From Pedobacter cryoconitis (lineage in GTDB: Bacteria > Bacteroidota > Bacteroidia > Sphingobacteriales > Sphingobacteriaceae), in contig NZ_QLLR01000015.1 of the NCBI RefSeq assembly GCF_003259615.1, forward strand, positions 58,277 through 122,276: a stretch of 64,000 nt of DNA. The letters run 5' to 3'. Under the pieces are notes generated by a model. That model saw only the letters and a program-made list of their open reading frames with translations, was not told where the DNA came from and did not search any database. Of this stretch, positions 17,059 to 25,566 are shown in pieces. Each line of letters starts with the position of its first letter. Position 1 is the first letter of the stretch. The position numbers were made by a program, and so were the translations under genes.

Positions 17059-19416
17059 TTAAGATTTGAACAACTTTTTAAACCACTTTTTATTTTTATC
17101 ATCTGGAGCGTCATAAGAACCATAACCATAGCCATATCCGTAGCCGTAACCGTAACCATGACCATCAATGTCATTGACAACGATTCCAATATTTTTCATC
17201 ATTTCATTTCTGCTCAGGTCTTCCACAATATTCAATTGCTGTTTCGCAGTGAAGTTTTGCCTCACCAGGTAAACACAGGCATCTGCATGGGCAGACATCA
17301 GTTGTGCATCTGCCAGAATCCCGATCGGAGGAGCATCGATAATGATATAATCAAACTGTAATTTGAGTTCTTCAATCAGTTCCTTTGTACGGTCATCCAA
17401 TAACATTTCTGCTGGATTTGGAGGTACAGGCCCTGAACTGATGATGGATAAGTTCTTGTGGATACTTAATGGTTTTACAATATCCTTCGCCGTTAAATTG
17501 GGATCAATAATATAATTGGTAAACCCTGAATCATTTGGAATATCCAGCTTGGCAGACAGGCCGGGTTTACGTAAATCAAGTTCCATCAAAAGGACTTTTT
17601 TGTTGGAAAGCGCCAGTACATTCCCCAGGTTAATCGCGACAAAAGATTTTCCTTCTCCCGCCATACTTGATGTAATCAGGATAACCTTCGCATCTGCAGC
17701 TTTCATGTAGAAATAAAGATTAGTTCTCAGCGCCCTGAATTGTTCAGAGACGGCAGATCTTGAACTGTTAGCCACAACCAGGTTAGTACCTTCTTCGTTA
17801 TGGCTGATTTCCCCGATGACAGGCACGCTGGTTAACTTGCTTATATCTTCTTTGGTCTGGATCTTATCATTTAAAATATCTTTCAGGTAGATGACTGCTA
17901 TCGGAATAAACAGGCCCAGGAAAAGTCCGACGATATAGATCATCGCTTTTTTAGGGCTGAATGGCTTCACTTCTGATTTAGGCGGATCAATAGTCCTGGA
18001 ATTCGAGATATTTGATGTTTTAGAAATCGCAGTCTCTTCACTTTTCTGCATCAAAAAGAGGTAAAGCTCCTGCTTGATTTGCTGCTGACGTGCCAGGTTC
18101 AGGTAATTGCGTTCAATTTCCGGTACACCGCGGACCTGAGTTTCAGCCTTTTTCATTTGATTGCTTAACTTATCCCTGGTGATCGTAAACGCATCCAGTG
18201 TAGTCACCAGATTGGCTTCAATGTCAGCTCTTGCATTTGCAATCTCTTTATCCAATATGATAATCGCCGGATTGGCTTCCGTGATACCGATTAATCTTTT
18301 CGCTCTTTCCAGGGTCAGGGCATTGAATTTTTCTACAGCACCGCTGAACACTAAATCTGCAGGCACTAAAGAACTTGGTAATACACGTTTGTTCTTCGTT
18401 CCGTCTTTCAAGTATTCCTGCAGGCTTTTAAGAATACTGATCTGTGTTTCCATTTTACTCAGGTCACTCACATACTGCCCTGTGGTCTGCACTAAAAGTT
18501 TAGACTGCTCAGTCATATCGGCCAGGTTATTCTTTTGTTTAAAGCCCTGAATATTGCCTTCCAGGTCACCCAGTTCTCTGCCAATGAAATTCAAACGGTT
18601 CTGAATAAATTTAACAGTACTGTCAGCGATTTCATTTTTATCCTTTACGTTTTCCTGAACATAGCTTTCAATCAGCTTATTCAAAATATCCTCTCCTTTT
18701 TTAGGGATCGGGTGGTTCAGGGAGACATCGATAATGGTAATCAGCTTATTCTTCACCTCAACGGTAAGGTCTTCCATCATATCTGCCACTTTGTTATCGA
18801 CAGAATTGATGTTCACTTTGTATTTACCATATAAATCTTCAACCTCTGTATTTCTGGTAATCAGCACTGTACCTACACACGGGATTTTAAAAGGTTTACC
18901 CAAACTAACCACTGTATCCAGTTTTTTAGAATTGATGGCAAGCTGATTATTTTTCAGAAGCTCTATACCTAGATTCGTTTCTTTAATGGTGTCTTGCGCA
19001 GCGATTATTCTTACCTTAACTGGTGATTTATAGAGTTCTGTATTTTTTACTCTTCCTTTTCTGTAGTAGGTAATATTCAGGTCCATGTCATGAACAACAC
19101 GCTCCATTAAATACCGGGTCTTTAAAATTTCAGCTTCATTATCAACGGTGCTTTTTGCACCTAATAATCCGCCAAGATCACCCAGCAGGTCACTGCCGGC
19201 CATCAGGCCACTCCCCTTTTTCTCATCATTAACCAGCACCCTTGCCGATATTTTATAAGCTGGTGTCTTGTATCTGGCGTACAGTACGGATAAGGTAACA
19301 CAAATTAATAATGACAATAAAATCCAATACCAATTGTATAATAAACGTGATAGGATTTGCTTTATATCTAAAGTGTCCTCTTTTGGTGACATCCTATTTT
19401 CAACTATCTTATTCAT
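17059..19416 (-). CDS. Wzc-like polysaccharide co-polymerase and tyrosine autokinase
   Basis: The 785-residue inner-membrane protein controls polymer length and export. Its N-terminal Wzz domain has a first membrane helix at about residues 32-50 (NWYWILLSLLICVTLSVLYA) and a second helix near 507-525 (MIYIVGLFLGLFIPIAVIYL), with a coiled periplasmic region between them. The cytoplasmic BY-kinase domain has Walker A MAGEGKS (585-591), Walker A' VLLMELDLRKPG (608-619) and Walker B IIIDAPP (691-697). The C-terminus has the expected Tyr cluster, here an unusual Gly-Tyr alternation (residues 754-768, seven Tyr; DNA 17113-17157). The PHP phosphatase two genes upstream is the expected counter-enzyme. 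Confidence 0.93.
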   Translation of the reverse strand: MNKIVENRMSPKEDTLDIKQILSRLLYNWYWILLSLLICVTLSVLYARYKTPAYKISARVLVNDEKKGSGLMAGSDLLGDLGGLLGAKSTVDNEAEILKTRYLMERVVHDMDLNITYYRKGRVKNTELYKSPVKVRIIAAQDTIKETNLGIELLKNNQLAINSKKLDTVVSLGKPFKIPCVGTVLITRNTEVEDLYGKYKVNINSVDNKVADMMEDLTVEVKNKLITIIDVSLNHPIPKKGEDILNKLIESYVQENVKDKNEIADSTVKFIQNRLNFIGRELGDLEGNIQGFKQKNNLADMTEQSKLLVQTTGQYVSDLSKMETQISILKSLQEYLKDGTKNKRVLPSSLVPADLVFSGAVEKFNALTLERAKRLIGITEANPAIIILDKEIANARADIEANLVTTLDAFTITRDKLSNQMKKAETQVRGVPEIERNYLNLARQQQIKQELYLFLMQKSEETAISKTSNISNSRTIDPPKSEVKPFSPKKAMIYIVGLFLGLFIPIAVIYLKDILNDKIQTKEDISKLTSVPVIGEISHNEEGTNLVVANSSRSAVSEQFRALRTNLYFYMKAADAKVILITSSMAGEGKSFVAINLGNVLALSNKKVLLMELDLRKPGLSAKLDIPNDSGFTNYIIDPNLTAKDIVKPLSIHKNLSIISSGPVPPNPAEMLLDDRTKELIEELKLQFDYIIIDAPPIGILADAQLMSAHADACVYLVRQNFTAKQQLNIVEDLSRNEMMKNIGIVVNDIDGHGYGYGYGYGYGYGSYDAPDDKNKKWFKKLFKS

Positions 19417-19441
19417 TGATTTATACTAAAAAGGTGAGCGA

Positions 19442-20251
19442 CTAAAGCCTTGAAAACAAGACAATTAAAACTGAGAGCGCAGTTCCAATAATGGCATAGG
19501 TTTGAGTTCTTGCCTGGTTTAAAGAAGCAGCTTTTCCTTTGTTAGGCTCGACGTAAATAACATCGTTTTGTTTGAGGTAATAAAAAGGGCTGTTAAACAG
19601 TTCTGAAGAGTTTAAATTCAGACGTGCGAATTCTTTCTTACCGTTATTTTCCCGGATCAACAGGATGTTTTCACGCCTGCCGAATATCGTCAGATCTCCT
19701 GCTAAACCTAAGGCATCCAGCACACTAACTCTTTCATTAGGCAATACATACGAAGCAGGTCTTCCAACCTCTCCTAATACCGTAACTTTAAAATTAGCAT
19801 AGCGCACCTGTACATTCGGATCTTTGTAAACGATTGCGGCTTTTTCCTTGATCAAGTCTCTGGCCTGGAAAGTGGTCAGCCCTCCGATCTTTACTTTACC
19901 AACGATAGACAGATCAATTTCCCCGTTTTTATCAACCAGGAACCCAGAAGCAGGGGGTGTAGCGACAATCCCGCCGGATGGCCCGGGGATAGTGCTCAAA
20001 GCTTGTGTACCTACCTGATTTACAACCATAGAAGTTGCGGGATCAATCGTAAAGATGGAAATCGAAAGAATATCATCAGGCTGAATAGCTGGCTCTGTAA
20101 AGACTGCTGTATTAGCTAATACAGATTTTTCTGCGGACGTGATGTCCTGAAAGTAGGGTACATTTTTAGTACTTGCACATGATGTAAAAAGTAAAGCCAA
20201 AAACAGTAGGGCACCGTTTCTAATTTCACCATTTCTAAAACTTCTTCTCAT
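19442..20251 (-). CDS. Wza-like polysaccharide export lipoprotein
   Basis: The 269-residue protein has a lipoprotein signal peptide with lipobox LFTSC (Cys25). A Poly_export domain follows (IQPDDILSISIF near residue 57, FLVDKNGEIDLSIVGKVKIGG near 104), then SLBB-type segments (VTVLGEVGRPASYVLPNERVSVLDALGLAGD near 154). The C-terminus ends in a hydrophobic helix (YAIIGTALSVLIVLFSRL), as in Bacteroidota Wza homologues. It forms the outer-membrane export channel working with the Wzc-like kinase, whose gene starts 25 bp downstream. A longer N-terminus before the signal peptide (MRRSFRNGEIRNG) suggests the real start may be a few codons later, but no second ATG is available. Confidence 0.92.
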   Translation of the reverse strand: MRRSFRNGEIRNGALLFLALLFTSCASTKNVPYFQDITSAEKSVLANTAVFTEPAIQPDDILSISIFTIDPATSMVVNQVGTQALSTIPGPSGGIVATPPASGFLVDKNGEIDLSIVGKVKIGGLTTFQARDLIKEKAAIVYKDPNVQVRYANFKVTVLGEVGRPASYVLPNERVSVLDALGLAGDLTIFGRRENILLIRENNGKKEFARLNLNSSELFNSPFYYLKQNDVIYVEPNKGKAASLNQARTQTYAIIGTALSVLIVLFSRL

Positions 20252-20418
20252 AGGTGGATAAGGCGTTTTTAACGGGTTATAATTTTAAGAGTTTATTTGG
20301 ACTATCATTGGTAACTATATATTCTGTAAGTCCAGTTTGAATATATAAATCGTTTTATCTGGAAATCAATTCAATATCAAAAAGCTGAAGCCTTTTAGCT
20401 ATAGCTTTAAGCGCTCAT

Positions 20419-21147
20419 TCAGGAGAAAATCTCCTTGTTTTTAAAATCATAATTACCCAGCTTTTTATACAAAGAGCCATTGGTAATGGCAGATGAAAGC
20501 ACGCGTAAATGTTTGTGATGATGCAGGTCTGTGGCAGCAAAATCATAAAGCTTGTTTTCCAGCAGGTATTCGGATACGCGTTTTACTTCATTACCATAAT
20601 ATCCACAAACAGCTAATAAATTTAACTGAAACATCACCCCCATTTCTTTATACCTGGTATACCTGCTTAATTGATTATGATTAAAGGAATAGCGCTCCGG
20701 ATGCGCAAGAATAACATGATACCCAAGAATCTTCAAGTCAAAGATTACCTGATCAAGTCCGGGAGATTCTGAGAGATAAGACATCTCAATCAGAATATAT
20801 TTCCCCGGCAAACAAAGCAACCCCTCTTTAACCTGAAAATTTTCATCGATCATATATTCCGCTGCCGCATCAATATCTACTTCTAAATCAATAGTTTTCA
20901 ATCCGTATTTCACTTTATTCAAAGCGGATGAAATAGTATTAGCATCATTTGGGTACAATTCCTCAAAAATATGAGGCGTACACAGGAACTTACTAAATCC
21001 TAAATCACTTAACTGCTTAATCAAATCCAAAGACTGCTCAATATCAGGAGATCCATCATCAATCCCTGGCAATAAATGGGAATGCATGTCTACACCCAGC
21101 CATTCTACATCCTCAACTTGATTTTTTTTCTTAAAAAATGTAAACAT
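20419..21147 (-). CDS. CpsB/YwqE-type tyrosine-protein phosphatase (PHP domain)
   Basis: The 242-residue protein has a PHP metal-binding fold: DMHSHLLPGIDDGSPD (residues 20-35) supplies the first metal ligands, CTPHIFEELYPND follows near residue 56, and HPERY near 153 and ATDLHHHKH near 210 complete the site. This is the CpsB/YwqE family of manganese-dependent phosphotyrosine phosphatases that dephosphorylate bacterial tyrosine kinases. It is the first gene of the capsule operon, ahead of Wza and Wzc, so it should counteract the Wzc-like autokinase and tune polymer export. A candidate -7 box lies 86 bp upstream. A 167-bp gap separates it from the Wza gene, possibly with an additional promoter. 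Confidence 0.9.
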   Translation of the reverse strand: MFTFFKKKNQVEDVEWLGVDMHSHLLPGIDDGSPDIEQSLDLIKQLSDLGFSKFLCTPHIFEELYPNDANTISSALNKVKYGLKTIDLEVDIDAAAEYMIDENFQVKEGLLCLPGKYILIEMSYLSESPGLDQVIFDLKILGYHVILAHPERYSFNHNQLSRYTRYKEMGVMFQLNLLAVCGYYGNEVKRVSEYLLENKLYDFAATDLHHHKHLRVLSSAITNGSLYKKLGNYDFKNKEIFS

Positions 21148-21909
21148 TCTATATAATAAGGTATTTCGTAAAGCAATAAGAATCTGATTTCTCCAACCGG
21201 AGATTAATACGGTATGTTTTTTAACGAAAGTACAAATTTATTCATACATAAAATGATTTAGACATTAAATTATTGTGTTTTTTTTATCAAGTAAAGGTAC
21301 AAGAGTCAAAAACAGACCGTTTAAATTCGATTTAAAAACTTATTCGAACAGAAAATATGGTGCTTAAAAAAAGAAGTATCAAAAGGTATGCTTAGTTTAT
21401 GAACAAGACACAAATTGACAAAATCATCGTTTAAACCTATATAAAGACAATATTGAAGCTATTCAAAGTAACAAACCTGTCACAAAACAGTATTGGGCAA
21501 AAATGAACAACAATGCTTAACCAATCCTTAGACTAATTCATCCACAACCTGCAGGAATAGCACTCAGGAGCGTCAATGCGCTATTAAAATCAACTACGCA
21601 ACCAAAACACAAAACCATAACAATACCTTTAGTTAATTTATTTTTCAATTATAATCTATTCAAACGCTCATGTTTTCATTTTTATTGCAATTATATAAAT
21701 ACATAGTACAATAATAATTTAATTAATTAAAATGATTCCCCTCAAACAGATGATAAATAAGGCAATAAAATTGAGTTGACGTAATCTTTACCCGCCTGGA
21801 AATAGTTTCGTTTTACCAGATTTCCAAATAATAAATAGTCAGCACATAAAACATTATGCTGATTTCGGGGTTTAAGACATACAGTAACTACTCCTAACGC
21901 CTTTATAAA
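21148..21909. other. Divergent intergenic region between the capsule operon and the Omp85-like gene
   Basis: 762 bp, strongly AT-rich, without a credible open frame; the only longer frame (21742-21924, minus) has no codon or homology support. Besides the candidate -7 box at 21233-21240 for the capsule operon, I see no clear operator, terminator or RNA element. Confidence 0.6.
21233..21240 (-). promoter_or_regulatory. Candidate -7 box of the capsule operon
   Basis: TAAATTTG on the minus strand fits TAnnTTTG and lies 86 bp upstream of the PHP phosphatase ATG. No clear -33 TTTG precedes it. Confidence 0.4.
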
Positions 21910-23277
21910 TTGGAATTCATACACTCAGCAAATCAGACAAAAAAGCGTAATCATAATCAGATAAGATTCTATTTAGTATCGAAGTTATTTTTATTTGCAG
22001 GATTGCTGACTGTAAGCAGCCTTGCTTATAGCCAGCAACCCAAACCAACTGACTCCTTGAAAAAGGATTCAGCAGTTGCTTATATTGCAAAAACAGCTCA
22101 GCCAGTTGACTCTACCTATAAACAATATGATATTTCTGACTTATTCAGAAAGGTGTTGCATCCTAATAGAAAAGTAAACCCGCTACGTAAAAAGTCAGGG
22201 ATTACGGTAATACCCAATGTAGCTTACAATCCAAGTATTGGAGCACAAATTGGCATCAAGGCCGTTGCTGGCAGAGTATTAGGAAGTGACCCCAATACAT
22301 TGATGTCTGTAGCGGCCACTTCGGCTTCTATTACCACTAAAGGCATTATTTATTTTTATATTAATCATAATATTTATACTCCGGGTAATAAATGGAATTT
22401 TCAGGGAAGCTTGGTTGCCGCAAAAACTGTGACACCGGATTTCGGATTAGGTATAGGGAATAATCAATCTGGAAGTGTAGAAGATGAGGCGCTGTTAAAT
22501 CCAGATCGCAAAGGCTATGTACTGCATGCTGAGTATTACAGTTTCAAAGAGAAAGTATACAAACAGGTGGAAGAAAACTTGTTCGTGGGTGCTGGTGTAT
22601 CATTTGATATGAGAAGAAAGATTGAGGACAGGACAACGGATAACGAGTTAACACCTTATAATATATACAGTGACCGTCATGGATTTGATCGTGATCACTA
22701 TAGTTCAAATGGCTTGCTCTTCAATGTTCAGTATACCACTCGCGATAACCAGAACAGAGCTTATAAAGGGATTTATGCAGATGCCGGAATCAGAGTAAAC
22801 CAGTCCTGGATAGGCAGTACAAAAAATGCAGTACAATTCACAACTGATTTCAGAAAATACTGGAGTCTTTCTGCACGCAATCCTGAACATGTAATTGCGT
22901 TCTGGAACTGGGGATCATATCTGGCAAGTGGAGCGATTCCTTATTTGGAATTACCGGGAACGGGTAAAGATCCGGCTTTCCGTAGCGGAAGAGGTTACAC
23001 AATAGGTTATTTTAAAGGGACTAATTATAACTATTCAGAATTAGAGTACCGGTTCCCTATTACCAGGAATAAGTTTTTGAGCGGCGTTACCTTCTTTAAT
23101 GTACAAACAACTAATGATGAGCTTGGCACAAAAATATTTGATAAGTGGCAACCTGGAGGCGGTGCAGGTTTACGCGTGTTATTCAATAAAGCGACACGAA
23201 CGAACCTATGCCTTGATTACGCTTTCGGAAATTATGGTTCAAGAGGATTCTTTTTGGGATTAAATGAGGCGTTCTAA
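21910..23277 (+). CDS. Omp85/BamA-type surface antigen outer-membrane protein
   Basis: The 455-residue protein has a signal peptide (about residues 20-42, ending AYSQ). A linker rich in Lys/Ser/Asp follows, then a beta-barrel with alternating aromatic and small residues ending in Phe (LGLNEAF). GRGYTIGYFKGTNYNYSELEYRF near residue 366 matches the conserved Omp85 lid-lock motif ([VI]RG[FY]) and the strand after it. There are no recognisable POTRA domains in the short N-terminal part, so it is a reduced member of unknown cargo. An in-frame stop at 21895-21897 and no nearby ATG make TTG at 21910 the only sensible start, which is unusual. It stands alone, divergent from the capsule operon. Confidence 0.72.
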   Translation: MEFIHSANQTKKRNHNQIRFYLVSKLFLFAGLLTVSSLAYSQQPKPTDSLKKDSAVAYIAKTAQPVDSTYKQYDISDLFRKVLHPNRKVNPLRKKSGITVIPNVAYNPSIGAQIGIKAVAGRVLGSDPNTLMSVAATSASITTKGIIYFYINHNIYTPGNKWNFQGSLVAAKTVTPDFGLGIGNNQSGSVEDEALLNPDRKGYVLHAEYYSFKEKVYKQVEENLFVGAGVSFDMRRKIEDRTTDNELTPYNIYSDRHGFDRDHYSSNGLLFNVQYTTRDNQNRAYKGIYADAGIRVNQSWIGSTKNAVQFTTDFRKYWSLSARNPEHVIAFWNWGSYLASGAIPYLELPGTGKDPAFRSGRGYTIGYFKGTNYNYSELEYRFPITRNKFLSGVTFFNVQTTNDELGTKIFDKWQPGGGAGLRVLFNKATRTNLCLDYAFGNYGSRGFFLGLNEAF

Positions 23278-23320
23278 ATGCTGAAATTTGTTTATTTTCA
23301 CAAAAACAGCTATAAAACCT

Positions 23321-24526
23321 ATGAACCCGACAGAAAAAAACAAATCAAGCAAACAGATTAAACTATTAGTCTATACTTTTTGTGCGTCAGCATTAATTGC
23401 CGGCTGTCATTCCGCAGAGAAAAAAACATCAGCTACTGATAGTACTGCGACAACAGCAGTAACCCAGCGGGTAGCGGTTCAGGAACATCTTCCGAAAAGC
23501 TTTTATAAAAGATTCCAGGGAATTATTGGTGACCGGAATGTAGTGCTCAACCTAAGCCGGACCGGGAACAATTTTACAGGTACTTATGATTATAATGGTA
23601 CGCAGGTGAACCTGATAACTGATACTATTATTAATCAGGATAGTATAATTCTTACTGAAAGTGGTCTTGGTGACCGATATTCAGACGATATTCCTGCCGG
23701 ACCAAAGTTACAGTTAAAGTGGACAGGAACAGTCTTTAGCGGGCTAAGGGTGCAAGGAAAAGAAAAATCAAGTATCCGCCTGGAAGAAACATATCCTGAA
23801 GGAAGTTATGCTTTTAACATCGCCAGTTATCAGGATTCTATCAAAGCGCTTCCTAAATTAAAAGATTCCCCTCAGGCGGTTATCAGCTACGAATATTTAA
23901 TGCCAACGGGGCAAACTCCAGGGGTATTATGGCTTGACGAGCAGTTAAAGAAGATCATGGAAATACCAAAAGCACCTTCGTGGGAGGCTGGTATAAAAGC
24001 TAATGCCAAAAGTTATCTGGATGCTTACAGAACTGAGATAGCTAGCATGAAAGATGAAGAAGACAAATTGGGTGCTACTTCAAATTACTCCAGAAGCCAG
24101 AATCTCTATATGCAGTACAATGGTGGTGGTTTTACTATAGTTAAAGCATTATTTGATGGTTATTCTGGTGGTGCGCACAATAATTATGCGACAACAATGT
24201 ATTGTTTTGATGTGAAAAATCAAAAGCAACTGGCAATGACTGATGTTGTAAATATTGATTCTGTTTCCCTGCAAAAACTAGTAGAAAAGAATTTCAGAAT
24301 ACAGTACAAGGTAAAACCTGCTGAGGCATTAACCACGCAGTTGTTTGATGATCACCTGGCAGCGAACAAGAACTTCTTTTTTGATACCAGCGGAATTGCA
24401 TTTTTATATAATCCATATGAAGTCGCTAGTTTTGCACAGGGACAAATTGTAGTTTCTGTTCCTTATAAGGATTTGAAAAAGTATCTTAATCCTGCTTTTG
24501 TCAAAAGAATGGAACTTAGTTTATAA
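23321..24526 (+). CDS. DUF3298/DUF4163 lipoprotein (RsiV-like extracellular domain)
   Basis: The lipoprotein has about 401 residues. I start at ATG 23321 (MNPTEKNKSSKQ) because it places the lipobox LIAGC correctly; the open frame reaches a TTG at 23288 but that adds a non-signal leader. After a Ser/Thr-rich linker there is a small all-beta segment (FQGIIGDRNVVLNLSRTGNNFTGTYDYNG, split over about residues 53-81). It is followed by the DUF4163/DUF3298 pair, with YSGGAHNNYAT near residue 286 and the C-terminal VASFAQGQIVVSVPYKDLKKYL segment. These domains occur in RsiV-type proteins and in free lipoproteins. Its role is unknown; an envelope ligand-binding function is a guess. Confidence 0.75.
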   Translation: MNPTEKNKSSKQIKLLVYTFCASALIAGCHSAEKKTSATDSTATTAVTQRVAVQEHLPKSFYKRFQGIIGDRNVVLNLSRTGNNFTGTYDYNGTQVNLITDTIINQDSIILTESGLGDRYSDDIPAGPKLQLKWTGTVFSGLRVQGKEKSSIRLEETYPEGSYAFNIASYQDSIKALPKLKDSPQAVISYEYLMPTGQTPGVLWLDEQLKKIMEIPKAPSWEAGIKANAKSYLDAYRTEIASMKDEEDKLGATSNYSRSQNLYMQYNGGGFTIVKALFDGYSGGAHNNYATTMYCFDVKNQKQLAMTDVVNIDSVSLQKLVEKNFRIQYKVKPAEALTTQLFDDHLAANKNFFFDTSGIAFLYNPYEVASFAQGQIVVSVPYKDLKKYLNPAFVKRMELSL

Positions 24527-24548
24527 CCGGATTTTATAATTAAATACA

Positions 24549-25115
24549 ATGGTTGCGAAAGAAATAATATCAAATGAGAAAGAGATAATATCCACTGATA
24601 ATAAACGATTATTCAATGAAGCCCGGGCATTTGCAATAAAAGCACATGGTAATCAGCAATATGGGGTCTCCCCCTATGAAATCCACCTTGGAAATGTAAT
24701 TAGTGTGCTGATGAGGTTTAATGTTGATTTGAGCAGCACTTATAAGCTGAATTTATTGATCGCTGCCTGGCTGCACGATGTATTAGAAGATACGAAAGTG
24801 ACCAAGGCTGAGCTGGAAGCGAAATTCGGAGCTACAGTCACCGAAATTGTCTATACTTTAAGCGATGATCAGGGAGCAAGCAGGGAGGAAAGGAAAGTTA
24901 ACTTTTATAAAAAGATAGCTAAAAACGAGGACGCGATTATTGTCAAACTTGCGGATAGAATTTCAAATGTTGAGTTTAGTATCATCCATGGCAATGAACG
25001 GAAGCTTGAAATATATAAGACTGAACAGCTGAAATTAGAAGAAGTATTAATTCCAGTATTAAAATCAGCATTAGGGCTTGAACTTTTAGCTTATCTGAGA
25101 AAATTGTTAAAATAA
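24549..25115 (+). CDS. Small HD-domain hydrolase (MESH1/SpoT-hydrolase-like)
   Basis: The 188-residue protein is one HD domain. HGNQQYGVSPYEIHLGNV (residues 34-51) contains the first His, AAWLHDVLEDT (72-82) the central HD pair plus the ED motif, and IVKLADRISNVE (132-143) the final Asp. This order is that of the ppGpp hydrolase domain of SpoT/Rel and of small alarmone hydrolases (MESH1). There is no synthetase, TGS or ACT domain. It could hydrolyse (p)ppGpp or a related nucleotide; the sequence alone does not separate these. It lies 22 bp after the DUF3298 lipoprotein gene and is followed by a strong terminator. Confidence 0.82.
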   Translation: MVAKEIISNEKEIISTDNKRLFNEARAFAIKAHGNQQYGVSPYEIHLGNVISVLMRFNVDLSSTYKLNLLIAAWLHDVLEDTKVTKAELEAKFGATVTEIVYTLSDDQGASREERKVNFYKKIAKNEDAIIVKLADRISNVEFSIIHGNERKLEIYKTEQLKLEEVLIPVLKSALGLELLAYLRKLLK

Positions 25116-25210
25116 AGCGTTGAACTATTGCTTTCTGGCAATTTTCATCCATACACGTTTTCGCCACGAATAAAAAATTCAGGCTGAGTTCATAATTTAA
25201 GAATTATTTC

Positions 25211-25269
25211 AATCGTTTGAATCTTCCTCTAATGACGTTTTCCATACGTCCGGGAAGATTCAAACGATT
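25211..25269 (+). terminator. Long nested terminator hairpin
   Basis: A perfect 17-bp inverted repeat (AATCGTTTGAATCTTCC and its complement at 25253-25269) encloses a smaller GACG/CGTC stem and is followed by a T7 run. It ends the transcript of the HD-hydrolase gene. Confidence 0.85.
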
Positions 25270-25318
25270 TTTTTATAACCTGTTTTCTTAAATTCATTTA
25301 CATAAACCAAGTATAAAC

Positions 25319-25339
25319 ATGATGAAAAACTCTCCCTAA
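25319..25339 (+). other. Possible leader micro-ORF (6 codons)
   Basis: ATGATGAAAAACTCTCCC then TAA. It ends just before a strong GGAGGT and is in the same frame as the Tyr-repeat ORF downstream. It may be a chance frame, a leader peptide, or the 5' end of a broken gene. Confidence 0.2.
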
Positions 25340-25355
25340 AGGAGGTGGGATTGGT

Positions 25356-25406
25356 ATGTATCAACCATTCCCCCCCAACCAGGCCCTGCTATCTGACCTA
25401 TCCTAA
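25356..25406 (+). CDS. Short ORF with a strong Shine-Dalgarno (16 residues)
   Basis: ATG at 25356 is preceded by GGAGGT (25341-25346) at a 9-nt spacing, exceptional in this window, where most genes lack any Shine-Dalgarno. It encodes MYQPFPPNQALLSDLS and its TAA overlaps the ATG of the Tyr-repeat ORF (TAATG at 25404-25408), the same coupling seen between real operon genes here. No family is recognised. It may be a leader peptide whose translation loads ribosomes onto the next frame. Confidence 0.35.
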   Translation: MYQPFPPNQALLSDLS

Positions 25407-25537
25407 TGACTACTGTTTTCACATACGCTACCAATTACTATATCACCTATAATACTATTTATTACATCACTTACAATACCAATTACTACATCACCTACAA
25501 TACCGACTACTACCCTACATACATTACTGACTATTAA
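25406..25537 (+). CDS. Tyr-rich tandem-repeat small protein (43 residues)
   Basis: This short frame encodes MTTVFTYAT followed by three near-identical 8-residue units (NYYITYNT, IYYITYNT, NYYITYNT) and a diverged fourth (DYYPTYIT), ending DY. Thirteen of 43 residues are Tyr. The 24-nt units differ mostly at third codon positions (TAT/TAC, ACC/ACT): units 1 and 2 differ by five synonymous changes and one amino-acid change. That is what selection on the peptide would leave. There is no signal peptide or Cys. It starts by TAATG coupling to a 16-codon ORF and ends 29 bp before the ATG of the serine-hydrolase-fold lipoprotein. No known family is recognised; a structural/amyloid-like peptide, a peptide precursor or a regulatory leader are all possible. 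Confidence 0.5.
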   Translation: MTTVFTYATNYYITYNTIYYITYNTNYYITYNTDYYPTYITDY

Positions 25538-25566
25538 CCAATTACAATTCCGCAAAACAGGTAATC

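Noticed and set aside
18161..18550. 129-codon plus-strand frame opposite the Wzc-like gene
   Set aside because: It is the shadow of a strongly supported coding frame, with hydrophobic, low-complexity translation and no promoter.
21742..21924. 60-codon minus-strand frame in the 21.1-21.9 kb gap
   Set aside because: No family features and no start signal, and it overlaps the start of the Omp85-like gene.
25420..25530. Simple non-coding tandem repeat or CRISPR-like array
   Set aside because: Units are contiguous 24-mers without spacers and differ at synonymous positions, which fits a coding repeat better.
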